64,000 nucleotides of DNA from positions 992,001-1,056,000 of the forward strand of contig NZ_PDOF01000001.1 of assembly GCF_003226345.1 (NCBI RefSeq), given 5' to 3'. The position numbers and the translations under genes are program-made. This DNA comes from Alteribacter lacisalsi. Lineage in GTDB: Bacteria > Bacillota > Bacilli > Bacillales > Salisediminibacteriaceae. The notes beneath the pieces are model-generated. The model was not told the DNA's origin, did no database searches, and was given only the letters and a program-made list of their open reading frames with translations. Of this stretch, positions 40,034-47,912 are shown in pieces; positions within the stretch are counted from its first letter, which is position 1, and each line of letters begins with the position of its first letter.

Positions 40034-41375
40034 TGTCAGAGAAGCGGCTCTTGATGTTCTGCTGAAAGTGGAAAAAAATCAGGCATACAGCCATCTTTTA
40101 TTGAATCAGACAATTAACACACACAACCTCGCCCCAAGAGATACAGGACTGTTCACCGAAATCGTTTACGGCACTATTCAGCACCAGAAAACGCTTGATT
40201 TCTATCTCAGTCCGTTTGTGAAAAAACCGCTCGGCAAGCTGGATGACTGGGTCCGTCTTCTGCTTAGACTGACTGTGTATCAGACCGTTTATCTTGATCG
40301 CGTTCCTGAGCGTGCCGCTTTTTATGAAGCTGTGCAGATTGCCAAGAAACGGGGCCATAAAGGGATTTCCGGTATGGTTAACGGCGTTCTCCGTTCCCTG
40401 CAGCGTGAAGGTCTTCCGGATCCTGACAGCATAAATGACCCAATTGAGAGAATGGCGGTTAAGTACAGTCACCCCGAATGGCTTGTTTCCCGCTGGACGG
40501 AGCAGTTCGGAGAAGAAAGAGCGGCCAGGATCTGCCGAGCAAATCTTGAACATCCGAAACAGACAGCAAGAGTGAACCGGACGAAAGTAACTGTGGAAGA
40601 AGCAGTCGCCCTACTGGAAGAAGATGGTTATGAGGCAGAGAAAAGCACCATCATACCGGATGGTGTGATCGTAAAAAAAGGAGCCATAGCCAAATCACGT
40701 GCCTTCAAAGAAGGTTACCTGTCGATTCAGGATGAAAGTTCCATGCTTGCAGGATACGCTCTCGGTGCAGAACAGGGAGAAGCAGTAATGGATTCCTGTG
40801 CCGCGCCAGGCGGTAAAACTGCTCACATTGCCGAAACGATGAATAACATCGGCAGGCTTGAAGCACTTGATATTCACCAGCATAAAGCTGCACTGATCAA
40901 TGAACAGAAAAATCGGCTTGACCTGGACCTGATCAACGCCAAGGTGCTGGATGCCAGAAAAGCAGGGGAAGTATTTGAGGAGGCCTCCTTTGACCGGATA
41001 CTGGTAGATGCCCCCTGCTCGGGGCTTGGTGTAATAAAAAGAAAACCGGATTTGAAATGGACAAAATCTGCAGCAGATACGGTCCGTCTAGGTAAGATTC
41101 AGCTCGATATTTTACAGGCCGTCTGGCCGCTGCTCCGTCCTGGCGGCACACTTGTGTACAGTACGTGCACCGTTGATCGTGATGAAAACAGCACAATTGC
41201 CGCCTCATTCCTTGAAAAAACTCCGGATGCCCGCCCGGACGAAGGCATGCGTGACCGGCTGCCCGAGAAACTTCAGCAAGTCTGCAAAAGCGGTGCGGAA
41301 CTTGAACTGTTCCCGGATGACTTTGGGACAGATGGGTTTTATATTCATGCTTTCACCAAAATGAGCAGCTGCTAG
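40020..41375 (+). CDS. rsmB: 16S rRNA (cytosine-967-C5)-methyltransferase RsmB
   Basis: A 451-residue enzyme. It has an N-terminal NusB-like RNA-binding domain (about 1-140), a linker, and a C-terminal SAM methyltransferase. DSCAAPGGKTAHIAE (about 259) is motif I, DAPCSGLGV (about 330) holds one catalytic-region cysteine, and YSTCTVDRDEN (about 379) holds the other. It overlaps fmt by 14 nt. The B. subtilis neighbour rlmN does not follow. Confidence 0.95.
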   Translation: MTKSNVREAALDVLLKVEKNQAYSHLLLNQTINTHNLAPRDTGLFTEIVYGTIQHQKTLDFYLSPFVKKPLGKLDDWVRLLLRLTVYQTVYLDRVPERAAFYEAVQIAKKRGHKGISGMVNGVLRSLQREGLPDPDSINDPIERMAVKYSHPEWLVSRWTEQFGEERAARICRANLEHPKQTARVNRTKVTVEEAVALLEEDGYEAEKSTIIPDGVIVKKGAIAKSRAFKEGYLSIQDESSMLAGYALGAEQGEAVMDSCAAPGGKTAHIAETMNNIGRLEALDIHQHKAALINEQKNRLDLDLINAKVLDARKAGEVFEEASFDRILVDAPCSGLGVIKRKPDLKWTKSAADTVRLGKIQLDILQAVWPLLRPGGTLVYSTCTVDRDENSTIAASFLEKTPDARPDEGMRDRLPEKLQQVCKSGAELELFPDDFGTDGFYIHAFTKMSSC

Positions 41376-41411
41376 AAGGATTTAGGCTGCTCCACACAGA
41401 AATTTATACTC

Positions 41412-41427
41412 ATCAGATTTGTCTGAT
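41412..41427 (+). other. Small hairpin in the rsmB-prpC gap
   Basis: ATCAGATTTGTCTGAT is a self-complementary 16-mer in the 143-bp spacer between rsmB and prpC. No T run follows. Confidence 0.4.
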
Positions 41428-41518
41428 CGGAGATTATTATAGCTTACTGCAAAACACTTATGGTGTGAGGGAGCCTTCCAGTTCAGGGAAGGGAGAAAGA
41501 AATGAGGGGATCAGTAAG

Positions 41519-42286
41519 ATGGATGCTGTATTAAAAACAGATGTGGGACAGATCCGAGCCCACAATGAAGATGACGGGGCCTATGCCTGGAACAGCGACG
41601 GTCAGCTTTTCGTTATCGTGGCTGACGGAATGGGAGGCCATCAGGCAGGAGATGTTGCCAGCCGGATGACGAAAGAGTCACTGATTGACAAGTGGAAGAA
41701 AGCCGCAGTGTTCCGTACGCCCCTGGAAGCAGAGCAGTGGCTTGAAGCCAGTGTCCGTGAAGTGAACGGGGAGCTTTATGAGCATGCCTCAGGAAACCCG
41801 GAGTGCCAGGGGATGGGGACGACTGTAGTGGCAGCCATGTGTACGAATCAGTTTGTCACCACTGCGCACGTGGGAGATTCGAGGATTTATCTTAAAGAGA
41901 ACGATGACAATGGGGGATTCAGTCAGCTCACATCCGACCATTCCCTTGTTGGGGAGCTTGTGCGCTCAGGGCAGATTACAGAAGACGAGGCCATGCATCA
42001 TCCCCGCCGGAATGTCGTGTTAAGAGCGCTTGGCACTGAAGTTGATGTGAAGATAGATACAAAGACAATCAACTGGGATCCGGGATCTTATCTGCTCCTC
42101 TGTACGGATGGGCTTACAGACAAGGTGCCCGGTGATGAAATTCACCTCGAGCTTAATAAAGAACAGGATCTCGCCGGCATAGCTGATTCACTCATCCGAC
42201 TAGCCAACGACCGCGGCGGAGAGGATAACGTGACTATTGCCATTGTCCGCCTGAACGGGACAGAAAAAGGCGGCGGTGAACAATGA
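41519..42286 (+). CDS. prpC: PP2C-family protein serine/threonine phosphatase
   Basis: A 255-residue Mn/Mg-dependent phosphatase. Metal-binding aspartates appear in RAHNEDDGAY (about 14-22), VADGMGGHQAG (about 38-48), TDGLTD and GGEDNVT. It removes phosphates set by PrkC. ATG 41519 has GAGGGG (41504-41509) 9 nt upstream; a longer frame from 41465 lacks family similarity. Overlap with prkC (ATGA) couples kinase and phosphatase. Confidence 0.96.
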   Translation: MDAVLKTDVGQIRAHNEDDGAYAWNSDGQLFVIVADGMGGHQAGDVASRMTKESLIDKWKKAAVFRTPLEAEQWLEASVREVNGELYEHASGNPECQGMGTTVVAAMCTNQFVTTAHVGDSRIYLKENDDNGGFSQLTSDHSLVGELVRSGQITEDEAMHHPRRNVVLRALGTEVDVKIDTKTINWDPGSYLLLCTDGLTDKVPGDEIHLELNKEQDLAGIADSLIRLANDRGGEDNVTIAIVRLNGTEKGGGEQ

Positions 42287-44364
42287 TCGGTAAACGAATA
42301 AATGAGCGCTATAAAATCCTTGACCGGATCGGCGGGGGCGGGATGGCTGATGTGTACCTTGCCCACGATGTGATTCTTGACAGGGATGTGGCTGTTAAAG
42401 TTCTAAAGGATCAGTTTTCAAAAGATGATGATTTTATCCGCCGTTTTCACCGGGAAGCTGAAGCAGCCTCCAGTCTTGCTCATCCGAATGTGGTGAACTT
42501 GTTCGATGTGGGAGAAGAGAACGGCCTTTATTACCTTGTGATGGAATATGTGGAAGGCCCAACGCTGAAAGAATACATTCAGCAGCAGAACGGGCTGAAG
42601 ACGGACGAAGCGGTTACCATAATGAGAGCCGTAGCCTCTGCCATTGCACATGCTCATGCAAACCGGATTATTCACAGAGATATCAAGCCACATAACATAT
42701 TGATCGGACCTGACGGAGAGGCAAAGATCACAGATTTCGGCATTGCCAGGGCGATCAGTGAAGCCACGATTACCCATACGAACTCCATTCTTGGATCTGT
42801 GCACTATCTTTCACCTGAACAGGCGAGAGGTGGTCATGTCACATATAAATCGGATATCTATTCCCTGGGTATTGTCTTTTACGAGATGATTGCCGGCGAA
42901 GTGCCGTTTAACGGCGATACGGCTGTATCTGTTGCAATCAAGCATATTCAGACACCGCTGCCTTCAATCAGGGATAAATACCCGCACATTCCACAGAGTG
43001 TTGAAAATGTCATCATTAAAGCGACCGCGAAAAGTCCGGATGAACGTTATACCACTGCAGGCAGCATGGAAGAGGATCTCGAAACGGTTCTCAGTCCATC
43101 CCGCCTGAATGAAAAGATGTTTGTCCCGGGGTATCTGGCAGATGATCATACCAAAGCTCTTACACCTGTAAGAGAGCCTGCTGAAGCAGAACGCAAAGCA
43201 CCTGAAGAAACCATGGTCGCCGGAACTCCGCTTGTTTCTGCCGGAAGCAGCAAGAAAACCGGGAGCCAGGCTGATCCTGATAAAAAAGGCTGGAAAAAAT
43301 GGCTCACAGGCGGTATTTTTTTCCTGATTTTCCTGATTGGGGCTGTTTATCTGGCTTTCACGTGGATCCCGAGGTGGCTGCATGTTGATGAAGTCACCAT
43401 ACCCGATTACCTGATCGGCATGAATGCCGAGGAAGCAGTCGAAGAGCTTGAGGAACTTGAACTTCGGGTAAACGAGGAAAGTGTGACTCATGATGAAATG
43501 GAAGAAGGGACGGTTGTCAGTCATAATCCTCAGGCAGGCAGAACCGTGAAGGTGGATACTCTGGTAACACTCAGGATCAGTGACGGTCCTGAGGGCGAGC
43601 CGATGGAAGACTATACCGGATTGGCCTTCTCGTCAATTGAGGAGGAGCTGAGCCGTTATGAGGACGTTCAGGTGGAAACAGAAATAAATACAGAAGCTGA
43701 TGATGAGACTGTGATCAGGCAGTCCCCGCAGCCGGGGGAAATGATTGTTCCCGGACAAACAGAACTGATTTTGACCATTAGTGAACGTCCGGTGGAAACT
43801 ATGAGCAATCTGGTCGGGCTGTCCCGGGAAGAAGTGGTAAATTATCTGAGCAGTCACGATTATCTTCACACTGAATTTACGGATGAATACAGCAGCACCG
43901 TCCCGGACGGAAGAGTCATCAGACACAATCCTGGATTCGGCACCGAACTTGAAGAAGGAACAGAGGTAACGATTGTGTTTTCCAGAGGACCGGAACCGGA
44001 GCCCGATGAACCGGAAGAAGATGAAAACGGCGCCGGGAATGATGAAAACGGCCAGGAAGAAGAGGAAGAAGAAACGCCGCCGGTTTCAGCCTCCGTGCCG
44101 ATTACGATTCAGATGCCTTCAGACGCAGGAGAAGGGGAGGAATATGAGATCCGCATTGCAAGGACCGATTCCACCACTGGTGACGAGGCAGAGACGGTAC
44201 TGGAAGAAACAATTACCGAAGAAGAAACGTTCAGAATACCGGTAACACTTGAAACCGAAGACGATGTGGCATACTTGTTTATTTATCAGGACGATCATGA
44301 GATTGAAGGCAGCCCATTTGATTACACTTACGATGAAGTAAGAAACTATCAGAATGACGGGTAG
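42283..44364 (+). CDS. prkC: PASTA-domain serine/threonine kinase PrkC
   Basis: A 693-residue membrane kinase. The N-terminal Hanks kinase (about 1-270) has the glycine loop GGGGMADVYLA, catalytic HRDIKPHN and DFG in ITDFGIARA. A juxtamembrane linker runs to about 340 and one transmembrane helix spans about 341-363. Three PASTA repeats (about 369-435, 436-502, 503-570) face outside and sense muropeptides or lipid II. A very acidic linker (about 572-605) precedes a C-terminal beta-rich segment (about 606-693). It controls germination, growth and cell-wall metabolism. Confidence 0.96.
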   Translation: MIGKRINERYKILDRIGGGGMADVYLAHDVILDRDVAVKVLKDQFSKDDDFIRRFHREAEAASSLAHPNVVNLFDVGEENGLYYLVMEYVEGPTLKEYIQQQNGLKTDEAVTIMRAVASAIAHAHANRIIHRDIKPHNILIGPDGEAKITDFGIARAISEATITHTNSILGSVHYLSPEQARGGHVTYKSDIYSLGIVFYEMIAGEVPFNGDTAVSVAIKHIQTPLPSIRDKYPHIPQSVENVIIKATAKSPDERYTTAGSMEEDLETVLSPSRLNEKMFVPGYLADDHTKALTPVREPAEAERKAPEETMVAGTPLVSAGSSKKTGSQADPDKKGWKKWLTGGIFFLIFLIGAVYLAFTWIPRWLHVDEVTIPDYLIGMNAEEAVEELEELELRVNEESVTHDEMEEGTVVSHNPQAGRTVKVDTLVTLRISDGPEGEPMEDYTGLAFSSIEEELSRYEDVQVETEINTEADDETVIRQSPQPGEMIVPGQTELILTISERPVETMSNLVGLSREEVVNYLSSHDYLHTEFTDEYSSTVPDGRVIRHNPGFGTELEEGTEVTIVFSRGPEPEPDEPEEDENGAGNDENGQEEEEEETPPVSASVPITIQMPSDAGEGEEYEIRIARTDSTTGDEAETVLEETITEEETFRIPVTLETEDDVAYLFIYQDDHEIEGSPFDYTYDEVRNYQNDG

Positions 44365-44387
44365 GGTCTCAAATCTGGGAGGTTTGC

Positions 44388-45269
44388 ATGGCAGAAGGCC
44401 GGATTATTAAAGCCTTGAGTGGCTTTTATTACGTTGAAAATGAAGATGGTATTTTTCAGTGCAGGGGTAGAGGGAATTTCAGGAAAAGAAAAATAACACC
44501 TCTTGTAGGTGACCGGGTGACTTTCGAAGCCGAGAACGCAACCGATGGGTACGTACTTGAAGTTCACGATCGTAAAAATAAACTTGTACGTCCGCCTATA
44601 GCGAACGTGGAGCAGGCTGTACTGGTTTTTTCGGCACAGGAGCCGGATTTCAGTCCTCACCTGCTTGATAAATTTCTCGTTCATGTGGAAGCGAATGACA
44701 TTGAACCGGTTATCTGTCTGTCAAAAATAGATCTTCTGGATGAAGAGACAGAGGAAGCGCTGGCAGAGGTGGAAACGCTTTACAGAAACGCGGGCTACGA
44801 GGTGCTCAGCACGTCCATTTATGTGGATGAGACAATTGAACTTCTCAGGCCCTATCTCCGCGAGCGGGTGTCTGTTTTTGCCGGTCAGTCAGGTGTTGGG
44901 AAATCATCGCTCCTGAATGCCTTAAAGCCGGAGCTTAACCTGGAAACAAATCAGATCTCCAAAAGCCTCGGACGGGGCAAGCACACAACCCGCCACGTGG
45001 AGCTGATCCCGGTTGATACCGGCTATGTTGCTGATACACCGGGATTCAGTTCACTTGATTTTCAGGGTGTCTCTCCTGAGACGCTCGCACTCTGTTTTCC
45101 GGAAATGAGAGAGCGGTCAGAGGACTGCCGATTCCGACAGTGCACCCACATTAACGAACCTTCCTGCGCTGTGAAAGAATCGTTAAATGAAGGAGAGATA
45201 GCACCATCACGATATAAGCATTACGTTCAGTTCATGCAGGAAATTCAAAATCAGAAGCGGAGGTACTGA
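44388..45269 (+). CDS. rsgA: Ribosome small subunit-dependent GTPase RsgA
   Basis: A 293-residue circularly permuted GTPase for late 30S assembly. An N-terminal OB fold (about 1-70) is followed by the permuted G domain: G4 LSKIDLLD comes before G1 GQSGVGKSSLLN (about 166) and G3 DTPGFSS. A C-terminal zinc-binding segment has CRFRQCTHINEPSC. ATG 44388 follows GGGAGGTTTGC. Lies between prkC and rpe; B. subtilis CpgA is phosphorylated by PrkC. Confidence 0.96.
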   Translation: MAEGRIIKALSGFYYVENEDGIFQCRGRGNFRKRKITPLVGDRVTFEAENATDGYVLEVHDRKNKLVRPPIANVEQAVLVFSAQEPDFSPHLLDKFLVHVEANDIEPVICLSKIDLLDEETEEALAEVETLYRNAGYEVLSTSIYVDETIELLRPYLRERVSVFAGQSGVGKSSLLNALKPELNLETNQISKSLGRGKHTTRHVELIPVDTGYVADTPGFSSLDFQGVSPETLALCFPEMRERSEDCRFRQCTHINEPSCAVKESLNEGEIAPSRYKHYVQFMQEIQNQKRRY

Positions 45270-45272
45270 CCG

Positions 45273-45920
45273 ATGATAAAAATAGCACCATCCATTCTGT
45301 CAGCAGACTTTGCCAGTCTCGGCAGCGAAATTAAGGATGTCGAACAGGGCGGGGCGGATTACATTCACATTGATGTGATGGACGGGCACTTCGTCCCTAA
45401 TATTACAATCGGTCCACTGATAGTAAATGCAGTGAGACCAGTGACGGAGCTTCCTCTCGATGTGCATCTCATGATCGAAAATCCCGACCGGTACATTCCG
45501 GACTTTGCAAAAGCAGGAGCAGATATTATTTCCGTGCACGTGGAAGCATGCCCTCATCTTCACAGGACTGTACATATGATTCGTGAGCACGGCGCAAAAC
45601 CAGGCGTGGTTCTGAACCCGGCAACGCCGGTTCAGGCGATTGAACATGTGATTACCGATGTGGATCTGATCCTTTTAATGACAGTAAATCCGGGCTTTGG
45701 GGGCCAGTCGTTTATAGAATCAGTTGTACCGAAAATCAGAAAAGTTAAGCAGATGTGTGACGAAGCAGGGCGTCCTGATATGGATATTGAAATCGACGGA
45801 GGGGTGAATCCGGAAACGGCTCGTCTCTGTGTAGAAGCAGGTGCCAACGTGCTTGTAGCAGGTTCGGCTGTCTACGGCCGTCCCGACCGGAAAAAAGCCA
45901 TCGAACAGATCAGAGGCTGA
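45273..45920 (+). CDS. rpe: Ribulose-phosphate 3-epimerase
   Basis: A 215-residue TIM-barrel enzyme of the pentose phosphate pathway interconverting ribulose 5-phosphate and xylulose 5-phosphate. [17 protein letters not shown] (about 34-50), [13 protein letters not shown] (about 137) and [11 protein letters not shown] (about 175) carry the metal and phosphate ligands. It starts 3 nt after rsgA, with GCGGAGGTACTGACCG upstream. Confidence 0.97.
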   Translation: MIKIAPSILSADFASLGSEIKDVEQGGADYIHIDVMDGHFVPNITIGPLIVNAVRPVTELPLDVHLMIENPDRYIPDFAKAGADIISVHVEACPHLHRTVHMIREHGAKPGVVLNPATPVQAIEHVITDVDLILLMTVNPGFGGQSFIESVVPKIRKVKQMCDEAGRPDMDIEIDGGVNPETARLCVEAGANVLVAGSAVYGRPDRKKAIEQIRG

Positions 45921-45931
45921 TACTACTGCAA

Positions 45932-45971
45932 ACGTCTTAAAGGAGTGCTTCCTTTTAAGGCGTCTTTTTTT
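45932..45971 (+). terminator. Terminator between rpe and thiN
   Basis: ACGTCTTAAAGGA pairs with TCCTTTTAAGGCGT (one bulge), followed by a T-rich run. Confidence 0.7.
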
Positions 45972-46017
45972 CCCGTGATACTATATGGACAAATGCTGTT
46001 CTATTGGAGGAAAACGT

Positions 46018-46665
46018 ATGGATATCGTAATCGTGGCAGGGGGGCCTCCTGAACTGGTTCCTGATTTCAATGAACTGCGAGACCATCACAGACATGCAGT
46101 ATGGGCAGGGGTTGACAGAGGCGTGCATGCCCTTTTAAAAGCAGGAATTACACCTGCTCATGCCTTTGGCGATTTTGATTCGGTTACGGAGGAAGAACGG
46201 GAGTGGTTGAACCGGTCGGAAGCGGACTTTCACGTATTTCAGGAGCAAAAGGATGAAACCGATCTGGAGCTCGCGCTCAACTGGGCTCTCAGTACCGAAG
46301 GCGAAGGCAGTGTATGGATTTATGGAGCTACAGGAGGAAGGCTTGATCACCTGCTTGCAAATGTACAGATGCTGCTCATAGGGGTAGGCTCTGAAAAAAA
46401 TATGATCCTTGCAGACCGTCAGAACCGGGTGAGACTGCTTAGTCCCGGGACATATGAAATCCGTTCAGAGATGCCATATGTGTCTCTTATTCCATTTACG
46501 TCTGATGTCCGGGGCATAACCCTCACCGGATTTAAATATAATGCAATAGACCTTGATCTCAAGGCAGGTACGAGCAGAGGCGTCAGCAATGAAATTCACG
46601 AAGCGCTCGGAACGCTTGTTTTTAAAGAGGGTCTTCTGCTTGTTCTGGAGACAGGCGACAGGTAA
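46018..46665 (+). CDS. thiN: Thiamine pyrophosphokinase
   Basis: A 215-residue enzyme that makes thiamine diphosphate from thiamine and ATP. It has the family features WAGVDRGVHALLKAGI, GDFDSVTEEE (about 48), DETDLELALNW (about 79) and GATGGRLDHLLANV (about 102). ATG 46018 has TTGGAGGAAAAC upstream; the longer in-frame start at 45985 has none. The usual neighbour of rpe and spoVM. Confidence 0.95.
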   Translation: MDIVIVAGGPPELVPDFNELRDHHRHAVWAGVDRGVHALLKAGITPAHAFGDFDSVTEEEREWLNRSEADFHVFQEQKDETDLELALNWALSTEGEGSVWIYGATGGRLDHLLANVQMLLIGVGSEKNMILADRQNRVRLLSPGTYEIRSEMPYVSLIPFTSDVRGITLTGFKYNAIDLDLKAGTSRGVSNEIHEALGTLVFKEGLLLVLETGDR

Positions 46666-46781
46666 AAAAGGGGTACTATTTTCCGGAGGCTGAATATACT
46701 TGTAATAACGGAGCACGTCATTTTCCATTCTTTTATCACTGATAACAGATAAGGCGGGAACTCAATCAAGGAGGGGGAACT

Positions 46782-46862
46782 ATGAAATTCTATACCATTA
46801 AACTGCCCAAATTTTTAGGCGGTGTGATCCGGGCGATGCTGGGAACGTTTAAGAAGGGGTAG
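46782..46862 (+). CDS. spoVM: Stage V sporulation protein SpoVM
   Basis: A 26-residue amphipathic helix peptide, MKFYTIKLPKFL at the start and GGVIRAMLGTFKKG at the end, nearly identical to B. subtilis SpoVM. It senses the convex curvature of the forespore outer membrane and anchors SpoIVA for coat assembly; Pro9 is present. A strong ribosome site AAGGAGGGGG (46768-46777) precedes ATG 46782. The position between thiN and rpmB is as in B. subtilis. Too short for ordinary gene calling. Confidence 0.97.
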   Translation: MKFYTIKLPKFLGGVIRAMLGTFKKG

Positions 46863-46869
46863 GCTTTAT

Positions 46870-46932
46870 GCAGTGTAACACAGTTCAAGAAGGACGGAGG
46901 AACACTGCCTGAGTGCGGAAATCCTCCTTTTT
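46870..46932 (+). terminator. Hairpins downstream of spoVM
   Basis: GCAGTGT (46870-46876) / ACACTGC (46902-46908) and GGAGGA (46896-46901) / TCCTCC (46922-46927) followed by T5. The second looks like the terminator. The two stems interleave and could form alternative or pseudoknot structures. Confidence 0.55.
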
Positions 46933-46971
46933 GAACCCGCATTCTCTTATCGGACTTTATACAGACCATAC

Positions 46972-47007
46972 GAAAAAACGGCGCCTTGGAAGGCACCGTT
47001 TTTTTGT
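46972..47007. terminator. Bidirectional terminator between spoVM and rpmB
   Basis: AAAAAACGGCGCCTT pairs with AAGGCACCGTTTTTT (one mismatch); A run on one side and T run on the other. Confidence 0.8.
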
Positions 47008-47030
47008 ATGTACGCATATATGAGATTTCA

Positions 47031-47054
47031 AAAACCCGGGAAAACCCGGGTTTT
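47031..47054 (-). terminator. Terminator of rpmB
   Basis: AAAACCCGGG (47031-47040) and CCCGGGTTTT (47045-47054) form a perfect 10-bp stem with a 4-nt loop. On the minus strand a T5 run follows, 11 nt beyond the rpmB stop. Confidence 0.85.
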
Positions 47055-47064
47055 GTCAATTTCA

Positions 47065-47253
47065 TTATACGCGTTGAACTTTTCCGGATTTCAACGCTTT
47101 AGCGGATACGTATACGCGCTTTGGCTTCCCGTTAACGAGGATCCGTACTTTTTGTACGTTAGCACCCCAGCGGCGCTTCGTTGCGTTCAAAGCGTGTGAG
47201 CGTTTGTTACCGGAGCTTGGTCCGCGACCGGTGATTACACATTTACGTGACAT
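47065..47253 (-). CDS. rpmB: Large ribosomal subunit protein bL28
   Basis: A 62-residue basic ribosomal protein starting [12 protein letters not shown], with [10 protein letters not shown] and [23 protein letters not shown] typical of bL28. It lacks the two extra CxxC pairs of zinc-binding forms (single Cys5). The start is the ATG ending at 47253; six extra in-frame upstream residues contain the ribosome site GAAGGAGGG and are rejected. Transcribed leftward against its neighbours, as in B. subtilis. Confidence 0.96.
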   Translation of the reverse strand: MSRKCVITGRGPSSGNKRSHALNATKRRWGANVQKVRILVNGKPKRVYVSAKALKSGKVQRV

Positions 47254-47315
47254 AGACTTTCCCTCCTTCATGAAAACAAACCACAGTCAGTTTCATCTGC
47301 TATAAATACTAATAA

Positions 47316-47344
47316 ATCTTAGCATACGGTTTTTTATAATTCAA
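47316..47344 (-). promoter_or_regulatory. Sigma-A promoter of rpmB
   Basis: On the minus strand TTGAAT (47339-47344), 17-bp spacer, TAAGAT (47316-47321), about 63 bp before the start codon. Confidence 0.75.
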
Positions 47345-47457
47345 GTGTTCAATTGAGGTTTATCAAGGAAATTCTCTTTACACCTTTACCAGGAAGAGGA
47401 GACAGGTGAGGAAATGAAAGGAAAATGGCCGTAAAGAGGAGAATTTGCAGGGTTTTC

Positions 47458-47486
47458 TTTCAATATGTTGAAGAGTATAGTAAAAT
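47458..47486 (+). promoter_or_regulatory. Promoter of the asp23-family gene
   Basis: TTTCAA (47458-47463), 17-bp spacer, TAAAAT (47481-47486), about 42 bp before the start codon. Divergent from the rpmB promoter. Confidence 0.6.
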
Positions 47487-47527
47487 GGCGATAGCCTGTA
47501 TGGCAAAACCAAAAGGAGGCTTTTGGC

Positions 47528-47890
47528 ATGACGATTGAAATGAAGACAAATTACGGAAACATTGATGTATCAAGAGATGTAGTGGCTGTGATCGCAGGCG
47601 GTGCAGCGATTGATTGTTACGGCATTGTCGGAATGGCTTCACAAAAGCAGCTGAAAGACGGTATTACAGACCTTTTGGGTAAAGAAAATCTGAGCAGAGG
47701 TGTCGTCATTCGCGAAGAGAATGATGAAGTGCAGATTGATATGTACATAATTGTAAGCTATGGCACAAAAATCTCTGAAGTTGCCCATAATGTGCAGTCC
47801 AAAGTAAAGTATCAGCTTGAGCAGATGCTCGGACTGGTCGTGGATTCTGTCAACATTTTCGTACAAGGTGTACGGGTAACCAATCCATAG
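47528..47890 (+). CDS. yloU: Asp23/YloU-family envelope stress response protein
   Basis: A 120-residue DUF322/Asp23 protein: YGNIDVSRDVVAVIAGGAAIDCYGIVGMAS at the start and SYGTKISEVAHNVQ in the second half. Cytoplasmic proteins of this family associate with the membrane through partners and are linked to alkaline or cell-wall stress. It precedes fakA here as in B. subtilis. ATG 47528 follows AAAAGGAGGCTTTTGGC. Confidence 0.93.
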   Translation: MTIEMKTNYGNIDVSRDVVAVIAGGAAIDCYGIVGMASQKQLKDGITDLLGKENLSRGVVIREENDEVQIDMYIIVSYGTKISEVAHNVQSKVKYQLEQMLGLVVDSVNIFVQGVRVTNP

Positions 47891-47912
47891 GTCAGAGTAA
47901 GGAGGAACGTCA

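Noticed and set aside
47371-47450. Inverted similarity ATTCTCTTTAC / GTAAAGAGGAGAAT upstream of the asp23-family gene
   Set aside because: The arms are about 50 nt apart and differ by a 3-nt gap; too weak to call.
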